Positions 35,001 to 44,580 of a DNA stretch of 64,000 nucleotides are shown here, one piece after another. This stretch comes from GCA-2683825 sp965662355. Its GTDB lineage: Bacteria > Planctomycetota > UBA1135 > GCA-002686595. The position numbers and the translations under genes are program-made. The stretch is from positions 62,001 to 126,000 of the forward strand of contig CBFIHP010000006.1 of the NCBI GenBank assembly GCA_965662355.1, read 5' to 3'. Each line of letters opens with the position of its first letter. Within the stretch, counting starts at the first letter, position 1. The notes below the pieces were generated by a model. It was not told the origin of the DNA, did no database searches, and worked only from the letters and a program-made list of their open reading frames with translations.

Positions 35001-35328
35001 GATGCCCTGGGTCTTCCAGAACACCGAAACGGGCCCCCTGGTCGGCACCCGCACCTGGGGCGGTCTGGTCGGCATCTCGGGCTACCCGCCCCTGATGGAC
35101 GGCGGCTCCGTCACGGCCGCGAGCTTCGGCGTCATGGACGTCGACGGCAACTGGGCGGTCGAGAACGTCGGCGTCTCCCCCGACTACCAGGTGATCGAAT
35201 ACCCCAAGGCCATCATCGCCGGCCGCGACCCCCAGCTCGAGAAAGCGGTCCAGGTCGCCATGCAAGGCATCGACCGCGGCTCCGGCCGCCCGCGCCCGGC
35301 TTCCTTCAAGAAGCCGATCAAGCGCTAG
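32011..35328 (+). CDS. Tricorn protease homologue, exported
   Basis: ATG 32011 opens a 1,105-residue tricorn-type S41 peptidase with a signal sequence (TTLALLNSLFVLAVAPAAAP). Residues about 30-540 form propellers of WD40-like/PD40 blades (SPNGKWVAFTGQYEGN, WHPNGKQVMF, SPDDEHILFVD). A very acidic linker follows (about 550-605, mostly Glu/Asp). After more propeller sequence come a helical domain, a PDZ domain (about 790-850) and the protease core. By analogy with tricorn the catalytic residues are His770 (SCGHQYTW), Ser993 (ESAGSGGD) and Glu1051 (WAVENVG). Tricorn trims peptides from the proteasome in archaea; bacterial exported homologues probably degrade peptides in the periplasm. The frame stays open upstream but only within the sigma gene region. 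Confidence 0.93.
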   Translation: MNKTTLALLNSLFVLAVAPAAAPLAVEEETLLLQNPTLSDENVVFTYAGDLWIVGREGGDARRLTSSSGVEGAPELSPNGKWVAFTGQYEGNADVYVISVDGGIPKRLTYHPGGDEVVDWHPNGKQVMFRTRRDVGQRMSRLFMASTEGGTPQPVELPKAYHASFNGDASVIAYTPVRDAFASWKRHRGGTISTIWIFDRDSQEVEVVPHENASDSFPKWLNGSVYFGSDRDGIMNLYRFTPGDKDIEKLTSFTQFDISNIDAGAGGVIFSQAGALHIYDPKRNDTQRLHIRVQSDGLAKVPRWQEVRGHVRSASIAPNGKRAVFEARGEIITMPREHGGSRNLTQSPGVHERTPNWSNDGLRIAYFSDEGGEYQLMVRDRLGKEEGEAFDLGNGRFYSESSWSPDDEHILFVDKTNRIAFVTLETKKVTEVAKIQGSLGEVRPEAVWSPDSKWIAFENRNARTMYNQIALYELESGKISIVTDGFGAASNPAFSSDGGHLYFFATTEVGPNLFGLDMSTSAARDFDGNLYVTVLKKDAENPLAPRSDEGYEEKEDEDDADEDSEEEEGEDENADDKVAKEASAKKEDADSKEEEEEEEEGPSIDLEGIDQRILALPMSSGKYTNLECAGDKLLFIEYGKGSSALKSFDFESRKTKTVKEKVSGFTVSGDGKWMLYASDGSFQIAKADGADAKPLKIASVKVRVEPALEWPQMLREVWRIQRDYFYDENMHGVDWPAMWDRWDDFLPHVRHRNELTYLIKELIGELSCGHQYTWGGETPAAPKGVSVGLLGADYEVVNGRHRIARIYAGQNWNAKLRSPLTVPGVEAAEGDYVISVNGQALTSEENIYAAFENLADIPVEIELASTPDGADARTLTIKPLRNEYQLRHLAWVEDNRKRVHELSDGRLAYIYMPNTADAGRISFDRDFYSQLDKEGVVLDERYNGGGQVANYIIDVLNRKVMSYWMNREKWLASSPFGVIEGPKVMIINESAGSGGDWMPWVFQNTETGPLVGTRTWGGLVGISGYPPLMDGGSVTAASFGVMDVDGNWAVENVGVSPDYQVIEYPKAIIAGRDPQLEKAVQVAMQGIDRGSGRPRPASFKKPIKR

Positions 35329-35352
35329 GTTGCGCGCAAAGCCAAGCGCTAG

Positions 35353-35400
35353 AGAGGGAGGGCACTCGCCACATCACGTGCGCGTGCCCTCTCTTTTTTC
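35353..35400 (+). terminator. Intrinsic terminator of the tricorn-like gene
   Basis: AGAGGGAGGGCAC pairs with GTGCCCTCTCT (a bulge in the left arm), 24 bases after the stop, followed by TTTTTTC on the plus strand. A strong candidate. Confidence 0.85.
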
Positions 35401-35476
35401 TTCGACACGGCCGGATCCAACTTGCAGGTGTCCTTCGGACGATGAACGGCTCGGGCTCGCCCGCATTCGTCAGCCT

Positions 35477-35539
35477 ACGAGAGTGGGCCGCGGTTGTGGT
35501 GCCGCGACCCACGTCAAGCTGATTCATGATGCGTCGGTG
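35477..35539. repeat. Dispersed 63-base hairpin repeat, copy 2
   Basis: It matches 12690-12752 with five differences in 63. The 11-pair stem is 35483-35493 with 35502-35512. Two of the five differences face each other in the stem: A-T in copy 1 becomes T-A here, so pairing is kept. It lies 35 bases after the stop of the minus-strand beta-helix gene and after the tricorn terminator, again between convergent genes. The outer stem of copy 1 has a mismatch here. Confidence 0.7.
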
Positions 35540-35574
35540 ACGACACCTTCGCGGCGCAAGGGCCTCGCTTGGCT

Positions 35575-37830
35575 CTAGAAGCTCCCGATCACCCCACCCG
35601 CGGCCGAGGAAAGCTGTGGGTCGAGCAGGCCGCCTCCCGCAGGTAGATCGCCGAAGACGACCGCCTGCACGAACCAGGGCGCTCCGAGTAGGCCGCAGTT
35701 CATCGGCACCGCGGCATTGAAGGCGGCGGTCGTACCGCCACCTCCATGGGGCGGGCCGCTCATGTCGAAGAGGAACCCCGGGCCAACGAGGAGCTCGGAG
35801 AGGCCCGCGGGGGGCAGGCTGAAGAGCAGACCCAGGTCGATGATCGCGCCGGCGGCTGCCGAGGAACGCAAGAGGACGATCCAGGAGCCGGGGCCACGGG
35901 TGAACTGTGGCGCGATGACCGCCGTCCAGGTGGTGCCGGGGATGACGGAGGTGGCGGTCAGGGTATCGAGGTTGATTCCCGAGCCGTTGTAGTGGAAGAG
36001 CGTGGCCGGCGGTTGTGGCGAGCTGCAGAGCCACGGGCAATAGTCGACGTTGCCGTCGGTGACGGAATCGCCACTGCCATCGGCGTTGATGACGTCCGTC
36101 GCGGGCGTGAAGCTGGCGCTGAAGCAGGGCGCGTTGTCCGCCTCGAAGGTGCCGCCCGGATCGTCCGGGCCGCTGGCATCGCCCCACCAGTTGTCGAGGG
36201 CGTCGACCATCACGATGGACGAGGTGTTAACCAGCCCGAATGCGTTGCCGGCGATGATGGATTCGTTGATCGACACGTCGGATGCCTCGGCCGCGTTGAA
36301 GCCGACGGCGATGCCGATGGTGTTGTCGGTGATGGAGCTGTTCGTGACGATGGCTTTCGTGCCCAGGCCGAAGAAAGTGGTGATCAGCAGGCCCGCGGAT
36401 GCCGAGCCGTCCACGGCGGCCACGCCGCGATTGCCCGAAATCGTGCAGTCGTCGAAGGTGGCATCGGCGAGGGATGCACCGCTGGAGTCCACGCAGGAGA
36501 AATAGTCGAGCCAGTTCCCGGGTCCCTTGCCGGTGTACGTGCAGCGTTCGATGGTGGCGGGCTCGAAGATGTGGATCCCGATGCGACCCATCTCGGAGAA
36601 CGTGCAGTCGCTGACCGTCATGGGGGCACCCCCGGAGCCGAAGTGTGAGATGCCCAATCCCGCGTACGTGGGGCCGCTCTCGTTGAACTTGATCTCGGTG
36701 AAGTCACAGTCCGTGACGGTCAGCGCCCCGTGGTTACGGATGCACGTGTGGATCTTGTTCCCCGTTCCGTCGAACGTGAGTTTGCGGAAAGTGACCGTTC
36801 GGCCGAGCTCGACCAGGAACCAGCCGCGAGCGTCCCCGCTGGTTGTCGTGTCGGACGAAGGGCGCAGCGTCTCGAAGCCGGCGCCTTGCAGGGTGAGATC
36901 CTTGTTGAACACGATCTGCGTCTCGGGCGTCGTGTGGTCGGACACGAGCATCTCGAGAATGTGACCGTCGAGCGTATCCGCGTCGTCGATCGCCTCCTGG
37001 ATCGAGTCGAAGGTCTCGGCCGTGTTGAGGTTCTTGACCGTGGGAGGCAACGGTTCGAAGTCCCACGAACGGCTGAAGCCGCCGCCGAAGGCATGCGACA
37101 GCTCGACATCGTCGAAGTAGCCGATCTGGCCGAGGTTGAAGGTGCCGACTCCAATGCTGATCTGGGCGACGAGCGAATCACCGAAGTCGGAGGTGAACGT
37201 GGTCTTCCAGTCGGCGAGCGTCCTGAGCGGCGGCCCCCCGGCGGTGTTGGGCTCGCCGAAGCCGCCGGTCCACCAGAAGAGCCCGGAGGTCTCGGTGATC
37301 GTCACCGACGTCCAGGTGTCGGTCGGAACGGCCACACTGGAACCCTCGAAACCCGGTTGATTCCAGGTGGGCTCGTAGACGAGTGTTCCGAAGCAGTCGC
37401 CTGCGCTGCCCGGATCGTCACAGACCGGATTGAAGAAGGTCAGCTTCAGGGCCGGGGCCGCGGAGGCGTTCTGTCCGGCATTGCTGGCCTTGAAGTAGCT
37501 ATAGCTGGCGCTCAGCGTGGAGAACGTATCGTCCGGCGTCCCGAACAGCGCCGTTCCGTCGAAGAACACGCCGACCTCGGCCTTGTCGCCGGTGTCACCG
37601 AGCGTCGTGGTGATCCTCGCGGCTCCGATGGGGAGGGGCTGGTTGGCCTGCAGATCACCGCCGGCTCCCGTCAGGTCGAGAATCGACGCCGTGCCTGCGA
37701 GGCGTACGTCGTTCTCGTACCAGACGTCGGGAGTGGTGTTCGTGGAGGGTGCGAAAGACGTTACTGTCTGGGCGGCTGTGGCTGGGGAGAGCGCGAACGC
37801 CAGGGTCATGTAGAGCAACTGCGAATTCAT
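35575..37830 (-). CDS. Secreted parallel beta-helix protein with shared C-terminal domain
   Basis: ATG 37830 (ribosome site GAGGAAA) opens a 751-residue protein with signal peptide (LLYMTLAFALSPATAAQ). The N-terminal 240 residues look like a jelly-roll domain with LTFFNPVCDDPGSAGDC. Residues about 245-560 form a right-handed beta-helix (TVTDCDFTEIKFNESG, MTVSDCTFSEMGRIGIHIF, ATFDDCTISGNRGVAAVDG, DVSINESIIAGNAFGLV), including NWWGDASGP, a motif typical of such helices. The end (about 600-751) is the Gly/Pro-rich C-terminal domain also seen in the FG-GAP protein at 17498-19369. Probably a surface protein that binds or processes polysaccharide; no catalytic site was found. The hairpin repeat follows its stop. 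Confidence 0.85.
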   Translation of the reverse strand: MNSQLLYMTLAFALSPATAAQTVTSFAPSTNTTPDVWYENDVRLAGTASILDLTGAGGDLQANQPLPIGAARITTTLGDTGDKAEVGVFFDGTALFGTPDDTFSTLSASYSYFKASNAGQNASAAPALKLTFFNPVCDDPGSAGDCFGTLVYEPTWNQPGFEGSSVAVPTDTWTSVTITETSGLFWWTGGFGEPNTAGGPPLRTLADWKTTFTSDFGDSLVAQISIGVGTFNLGQIGYFDDVELSHAFGGGFSRSWDFEPLPPTVKNLNTAETFDSIQEAIDDADTLDGHILEMLVSDHTTPETQIVFNKDLTLQGAGFETLRPSSDTTTSGDARGWFLVELGRTVTFRKLTFDGTGNKIHTCIRNHGALTVTDCDFTEIKFNESGPTYAGLGISHFGSGGAPMTVSDCTFSEMGRIGIHIFEPATIERCTYTGKGPGNWLDYFSCVDSSGASLADATFDDCTISGNRGVAAVDGSASAGLLITTFFGLGTKAIVTNSSITDNTIGIAVGFNAAEASDVSINESIIAGNAFGLVNTSSIVMVDALDNWWGDASGPDDPGGTFEADNAPCFSASFTPATDVINADGSGDSVTDGNVDYCPWLCSSPQPPATLFHYNGSGINLDTLTATSVIPGTTWTAVIAPQFTRGPGSWIVLLRSSAAAGAIIDLGLLFSLPPAGLSELLVGPGFLFDMSGPPHGGGGTTAAFNAAVPMNCGLLGAPWFVQAVVFGDLPAGGGLLDPQLSSAAGGVIGSF

Positions 37831-37985
37831 GGTGTCATTTCCTCGGATTAGAATCGGATCGTCTCGGGCCGGCCCGTCTGTGGCTCCTCCACGCAACGGC
37901 CATCGAAGGGCCTTTGCTTCAGGTCCACGAAGCGGTGTACTAACATCATCGATGCCTGTTCGACCACTGCTACCTCGCTCTGCGC

Positions 37986-39977
37986 ATGAAGAAGCTTGTC
38001 ATTCTCGCACTGATAGCCCTGTCGCTGGCCGCGGCCGTGCGACTCGTGGCGTGGGGCACGGCGAGTACGCGTGGCCAAGCACTCGCTGATCCGGCGGCGA
38101 TCACCTCGAGCATCGACTCGACACCCGAGGGGAGCGCGAGCGTCGTTCGGCAGACTCCGAGCGAGCACGAGGGCGAGGTGTCGATGCCCGAGGTCGCCGT
38201 GCCGAGCTCCGCGCGAACACGTGCAGAGGTGCGTTCGAAGGATGAGAGCGAGCTGATCGAGGGGGCGCTGGGGGGCACGCGGGCGCCCCAGAACACAGGG
38301 GGTGTGCGAGGCGTACAGGATGCGCGGAATGCAGCGGGGGATGCAGGTTCCATCGCAGGCCGCGTCCTTTCACCCGCGGGAGCACCCGTTGCCGGAGCCC
38401 GTGTCCGGGTGCGCGCACGACTGCGCGGGAAGGAATGGGCCCCCGAGACGCTCTCCAGCAAGGACGGTTCCTTTCACATCGATGGTCTCGGTCCGGGCGC
38501 GGTCATGATCGACGCCCAAAAACGTGGGCGTGCACCCAGCCGGCCCCTGTCGGTGAAGCTCGCTTCCGGTGGAGAAGTGCGCGGTGTGGAATTGCACTTG
38601 CGGAAGACGGCCGCGGTCACCGGAGATCTCATCGGTCTCGACGCCGCGCCCAGCGCGGACCGCAGGGTCGAGCTCCATCCCCTGGGATTTCAGGAGACCT
38701 GTGTAACGCGCACCGACAAGCAGGGACACTTCCGCTTCGACGACGTCGCTCCCGGTCGCGTTCGCGTCCGAGTGGAGGCGTCCACTTCCGAGGTGAGAGC
38801 CTTCTTCGGAGACGGCGCAACGCAAGCCGAGCGCGACGTTCTCGAGCGTCTCGCGTGGGTTCGCGTGGAGCAAGGCGAGGACTCCCACGTCACGCTCGAC
38901 TTCTCGAAGCTCGAGCTCGTACGCGTCCACGGAACGGCAAGCGTCGCCGGCCAGCCTCTGTCAAACGCCAGAATCGGTTGCGTGTCCCAGGAACATCCGG
39001 AGGCCGGTTTCGCGAGCACCCAGACCGACGACCAGGGGTTCTTCGAACTCGTTCTACGGCACCCGGGTCCCTACTCGTTCGAGCTGTCCGTTCGAGACGA
39101 GCAGGACCCACACCAAACGAACCATACGATCCCCGTCGACATCCCCCCGGTGTCGGATTTCGAAGTCGTCCTCGAGGTTCATGTAGGAGCGATCGCCGGC
39201 AACGTACGCAGCTCGAGCGGAGAGCCGCTGCGAGGGTTGCAAGTGCGGGTGCGCCAGGAAGAGCGGCCCCTTGGATCCAGGACCTCCTATTCCTCCGCGG
39301 TGACGGGCGAGGATGGAGGCTATCTGCTCACGGACCTGGTTCCCGGAGCCTACCTCGTGCGCGTGACCGAGAGGCGTGACTCTGTTCCGACCAACGAGCT
39401 CGAGCCCACCCATGCCGACGGCATCCGCGAGGGCGTTGTCGTTCGAGCGGGTAGGACCACGGCGGGCGTCGACTTCGAGCTGATCGCGGCCGGGGGCGTA
39501 CGCGGGCGGGCGCTCCTGGAAGGGGGAGCCCCGGGCCGCAGCAACGTCTTTGTGGAGGATGACTTGGGAAAACAACTCGCCGCCACCACGACCACCGAAG
39601 ACGGCGTCTTTCACATCGTCGGCGTGCTACCGGGGAGGGTCCGCGTGGCGGCCCGGGACCTGCTCGGAAACGCATCCTTTCCCGTCGAGGTGCTCGTGCG
39701 TGAGGGGGAAATGAGCGCTGTCGAGCTCGTGCTCCGCAGCACGGGCTCGATCGTCGTGCGGCTCCTCGGTCCCACGGGAGAGCTGTTGAAGGGTGAGGTC
39801 ATGCTCGAGGGAGTCGCCGCCTCGGGCTTGCACTTCATGCCCGACCGCACCTGGGTCAAGGAGGACGTGCCCGCCGGATCGCACCCGCTTCGCGTTCGTT
39901 GGGACGGTCGCGAGCGCATCGCCATCGCCCAGGTTCGCGCTGGGGAATCGAATCTGGTGGAGATTCGTTTAGACTGA
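37986..39977 (+). CDS. Membrane-anchored protein with multiple carboxypeptidase-regulatory-like domains
   Basis: A 663-residue protein. Residues 4-24 are a hydrophobic anchor or uncleaved signal (LVILALIALSLAAAVRLVAWG). A low-complexity polar stretch follows to about 115. From there at least five units of about 85-100 residues repeat the pattern of carboxypeptidase-regulatory-like (Cna-B-like) strands: GSIAGRVLSPAGAPVAGARV, GAIAGNVRSSSGEPLRGLQV and GGVRGRALLEGGAPGRSNVF, with matching GSFHIDGLGPG, GHFRFDDVAPGRV, GGYLLTDLVPGAY and GVFHIVGVLPGRV. These domains are beta-sandwich modules for adhesion or folding; no enzyme domain is attached. The start is ATG with a modest ribosome site. Confidence 0.85.
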   Translation: MKKLVILALIALSLAAAVRLVAWGTASTRGQALADPAAITSSIDSTPEGSASVVRQTPSEHEGEVSMPEVAVPSSARTRAEVRSKDESELIEGALGGTRAPQNTGGVRGVQDARNAAGDAGSIAGRVLSPAGAPVAGARVRVRARLRGKEWAPETLSSKDGSFHIDGLGPGAVMIDAQKRGRAPSRPLSVKLASGGEVRGVELHLRKTAAVTGDLIGLDAAPSADRRVELHPLGFQETCVTRTDKQGHFRFDDVAPGRVRVRVEASTSEVRAFFGDGATQAERDVLERLAWVRVEQGEDSHVTLDFSKLELVRVHGTASVAGQPLSNARIGCVSQEHPEAGFASTQTDDQGFFELVLRHPGPYSFELSVRDEQDPHQTNHTIPVDIPPVSDFEVVLEVHVGAIAGNVRSSSGEPLRGLQVRVRQEERPLGSRTSYSSAVTGEDGGYLLTDLVPGAYLVRVTERRDSVPTNELEPTHADGIREGVVVRAGRTTAGVDFELIAAGGVRGRALLEGGAPGRSNVFVEDDLGKQLAATTTTEDGVFHIVGVLPGRVRVAARDLLGNASFPVEVLVREGEMSAVELVLRSTGSIVVRLLGPTGELLKGEVMLEGVAASGLHFMPDRTWVKEDVPAGSHPLRVRWDGRERIAIAQVRAGESNLVEIRLD

Positions 39978-40087
39978 CGCCGCGAACTCCGTCCATACTC
40001 GCTTTCTTGGGGACGATCAGGCCCAGGTGCTCTTCGGCCGTGCAAGACATTCACCCGGGAAGCCACGCCGAACACAATGAGAACACC

Positions 40088-40636
40088 ATGAGAGTCGTAG
40101 TACGGACCCTGACATCCATTCTCTTGCTCTGGTCGGCAACGGCCATGAGCCCGCTCCCCTGCCCCCAGGCAAGTGGAAGCGCCAACGTTGCCCTGGCGCC
40201 GGGAGACGACGCGCTGGCGATCGCCACCAAGATCGAGATGGCCTGGTCCCAGGGTACGGACTTCACCTGCGCCCGAACCGGGACCACGCTCACCGTGACG
40301 GACCTCACGGGCACCTGCAATACGCCGACCGCGACCTTCACGATTTTGCTTCCGGGCGGAAACCTCGGCTCGGCCCACAACTTCAAGTTGAATCTGATGT
40401 GCGCCTCGCCGTTGGTTTCCTCCGTCGAGTTGGATTTCATGCCGCCCGTTGTTCTCAGCCAGGGTCCGAACTCCATCTCCAACCTCGGCGATACGATCGA
40501 CATCTTCTACGTCACCTCGGCGCTCACGGTCCCCACGATGGGGCACCCCTGGCTGCTCTTGCTGGTGGTCGCGATGGCTTCGTGTGGATGGCAACTGCTC
40601 CGCCACCTTCGCCCGAGATCCGAGGCACTCAGCTAA
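40088..40636 (+). CDS. Small exported protein with IPTL-CTERM-like tail
   Basis: ATG 40088 starts a 182-residue protein with signal peptide (TLTSILLLWSATAMSP). The middle (about 35-140) is a mixed strand domain with a Cys pair (FTCARTG and GTCNTP). The last 35 residues are VPTMGHPWLLLLVVAMASCG followed by a basic tail LLRHLRPR. This order, V/IPTM or IPTL, a hydrophobic helix and an Arg-rich end, resembles the IPTL-CTERM sorting signal handled by exosortase-like enzymes. No exosortase gene is in the window. Upstream is the repeat protein (110-base gap), in the same direction; it could be cotranscribed. Confidence 0.7.
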   Translation: MRVVVRTLTSILLLWSATAMSPLPCPQASGSANVALAPGDDALAIATKIEMAWSQGTDFTCARTGTTLTVTDLTGTCNTPTATFTILLPGGNLGSAHNFKLNLMCASPLVSSVELDFMPPVVLSQGPNSISNLGDTIDIFYVTSALTVPTMGHPWLLLLVVAMASCGWQLLRHLRPRSEALS

Positions 40637-40723
40637 ACCAGCCAAAGCGTGGAGAGTTGGTCGCGGAATCACCGCGATGGCCGTGAAGCGTTGGACTCGA
40701 CGCGCGAGACGGCCGAAGTTCGA

Positions 40724-41659
40724 TCACGAAGCGTAGGTCTCGGGCCGGACGTCCCTGTCGAAATTCCATCCGCAGGGATCGCTGTCCGCGAGCACATCGA
40801 GGGGTAGGTCGGCAATGATGAGTTCTTCGTGTTCGGAAATGTTCTCGAGCCGGCCGCCGGGCCCGCAGAAATAGCTGGCTCCGAAGTACTCGACGTCGAA
40901 CGGGGGTTCAGACCCGAGACGGTTCGAGCCGCCTATGATCAGGTTGTGGCGGGTCGCATCGACCTGGAACTCCATGTCCCACATGCGCCTGGATTTCTCA
41001 CCGAAGGTGACGGCGGGGGAGAAGACGATCTGGGCCCCCTGTTCGGCGAGGGTGCGGGCCACGCCGGGGAAGTGGCGGTCGTAGCAGGTCGAGATGGCGA
41101 TGCGGCCCTGGGTGGTCTCGAAGACGGGGAAGTAGGGGCTCTTGGAGACGTTGGCCTTGGTGTTCGCAAGCTGGCCGTCGCTGCGTTCGTAGTAGAAGTC
41201 CTCTGAAAAGCTCGCGCGTTCGTTCTGGCCGCTGGGGATGTGGGTCTTGCGATAGCGCCCCAGCCAGCGGCCTTCTTCGTCGATGACGACGGCGGTGTTG
41301 AAGCGTTTGCCCGTGGCCGGGTCCAGTTCGTACAGGGGAGCGATCAGGATCATGCCATGCTCGCGTGCGGCCAGGGCGAGACGGGTGACGGTGGGGCCGT
41401 CGCGCGCGTCCTCGGCGAGTTCCAACCACAGCTCGTGACGTTGCAGAGCGAAGTAGGGCGCGGTGAAGAGCTCGCCCATGCACAGGACGCGGACGCCCTG
41501 GCGTGCGGCGGCGGCGATCAGGGTGATGTGATGCTCGACGTTGCTCTGGCGAAGCGCATCCAGCTCACCCGCGAGCTGGGTCAGCTCGGCGATCGTCGCC
41601 GGCATCGGGTGGTGGGCGTTTCGGGTCTGAGTCAGGGCGGCGCGTGTGCTGCGGGTCAT
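40724..41659 (-). CDS. Carbon-nitrogen hydrolase (nitrilase family, beta-ureidopropionase-like)
   Basis: A 311-residue amidohydrolase of the nitrilase superfamily. The triad is complete: Glu in CMGELF, Lys in RKTHIP and Cys in STCYDRHFP. Together with FYYERSDG and PGVARTLAEQGAQIVFSP the pattern is closest to beta-ureidopropionase/N-carbamoylputrescine amidase-type enzymes that cut C-N bonds of carbamoyl amino acids. That would fit the last step of reductive pyrimidine degradation. The first codons overlap the stop of the preceding PLP-enzyme gene (ATGA). It is the last gene of a minus-strand run of six closely packed genes, which begins with a xanthine-dehydrogenase-like enzyme. Confidence 0.9.
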   Translation of the reverse strand: MTRSTRAALTQTRNAHHPMPATIAELTQLAGELDALRQSNVEHHITLIAAAARQGVRVLCMGELFTAPYFALQRHELWLELAEDARDGPTVTRLALAAREHGMILIAPLYELDPATGKRFNTAVVIDEEGRWLGRYRKTHIPSGQNERASFSEDFYYERSDGQLANTKANVSKSPYFPVFETTQGRIAISTCYDRHFPGVARTLAEQGAQIVFSPAVTFGEKSRRMWDMEFQVDATRHNLIIGGSNRLGSEPPFDVEYFGASYFCGPGGRLENISEHEELIIADLPLDVLADSDPCGWNFDRDVRPETYAS

Positions 41660-43028
41660 CGTCGAACTCCCGTGAAGAGAATCAGCCCGCTAGCGTCGTC
41701 GAGCTTGTTGGCCTGGCGTGCCTGCACCCAGCCCGCGAGCCCCGCGCTGCCCGTCGCATCGACGGAGACGCCGGGGAATGTGTTTGCGAGTGCGTTGGCG
41801 AGTTCGAGCTCTTGCTCGGAAACGACCAATGGCCAGCCACCGGTATCGAGCATGGCATCGAGCAAGCGGAAGCCGTCGTACGTCTCGTCGTCGAGGATGC
41901 CGCTGGCCACGCTGGGCTTGGGCAAGGGCCAGGGCGGCAGGTAACGCGAGCGATGCCGGCGCGCTTCGACACGCACGGCGCGTACGCGTTCGTCCGCGGC
42001 ATGCTCCAGCCACCAATGGGCCAGCTCGTGCCCCGGCCGCTCGACGAAGACCTCGTCGCAGGCTGCATGGGCTTCGGCAGATATTCGGGCATACGCCCGG
42101 TGCAGCGGGGCGACACTTTCGGTTTGCACGAAGAGCAAACGCGGGAGCGTTGCGATTGCGCCGAGTGTGCGGGCTATCTCGAGGCCCTGCACGAACGAGC
42201 TGCCGAGGGCGCCGCCGCCGACCTGGATGGTCACGCTGTCCGGCAGGGGGGATGAGGCTTCTTGGAATTGCGTGACGACTTCCCAGGCCAGGGTCCGTCC
42301 GCCTTCCAGGGCCAATCCATTGTCGCTGCCCTGAACCGAGAAGGGCACGGCGCCGTTTGCCACCGCGTCGCGAAAGTTCCGTGTGCAGGGATCGCCGCTC
42401 AGTCCGGGGGTGCGTGCACAGTTCACGACCTGGGCTCCGAGCTCTTGCAGGCGCGCGAGGATCTTGGGATCGGCGTTCTCGGGTACGAACGTCTTCAGTG
42501 TGCGTTTGGTCGCGCGTGCGACAACGGCGGCGGCCAGGGCCGCGTTGCCGCAGCTGGAGATGGCCAGGGGGTTTTCCTCGCTGCCCGCAAAGCTCAACTG
42601 GAGTGCCAGCCCCATGAGGTGGCGCGCTTTGTGTGAGCCGGAAACGTTGCCCGTTTCGTCCTTGATCCAGAGCGGCGCGTCAAGCAATGGGTCCGCATGG
42701 ACGAGGGGGGTTGGCTGAAAACGCCGTGCGTCGCAAGCGAAGATGGCTGCATCGATCTCCTCGACACGGGCGATGTAGTTCGCATCCGAGACTCCATTGC
42801 GTCGCGCGAAGCGATAGGAATGCAGCAGGCTGCGATAGCGGATGAATGGGTTCGGAGATTCATCGGTCGGGAAGACCGTGGGGAATTCGGTGGCCTCGAG
42901 ATCCAGCTCGACTTCGAGCAGGTGATCGACGTCGCCCTCCAGGTTCGAATGCGGGCATCGAAAGGGCCAGGGCTCGTCCGCATCCAGCGCGGCATGGCAG
43001 GCGGCGCAAACGAGTCGGCTGGCGAGGC

Positions 43029-43032
<4 letters not shown>
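41656..43032 (-). CDS. Threonine-synthase-like PLP enzyme with zinc-ribbon N-terminus
   Basis: A 458-residue fold-type-II PLP enzyme. The start is GTG 43032, which overlaps the upstream TGA as GTGA. The N-terminal VCAACHAALDADEPWPFRCP holds three cysteines of a ribbon seen in threonine-synthase relatives. The Schiff-base Lys is in SGSHKARHLMG, SSCGNAAL is the substrate loop and VGGGALGS the phosphate loop. True threonine synthase carries NFKD near that Lys; SHKAR differs, so this is a divergent member with another substrate. It sits between another PLP enzyme and the nitrilase-type hydrolase, so it is probably catabolic. Confidence 0.85.
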
Positions 43033-44522
<1,490 letters not shown>

Positions 44523-44580
44523 GCGACCAGTCTAGGGTGCCCCTGTGCGGTTCCAAAGCCCTGGCTCGGTGCGGTCGGTC

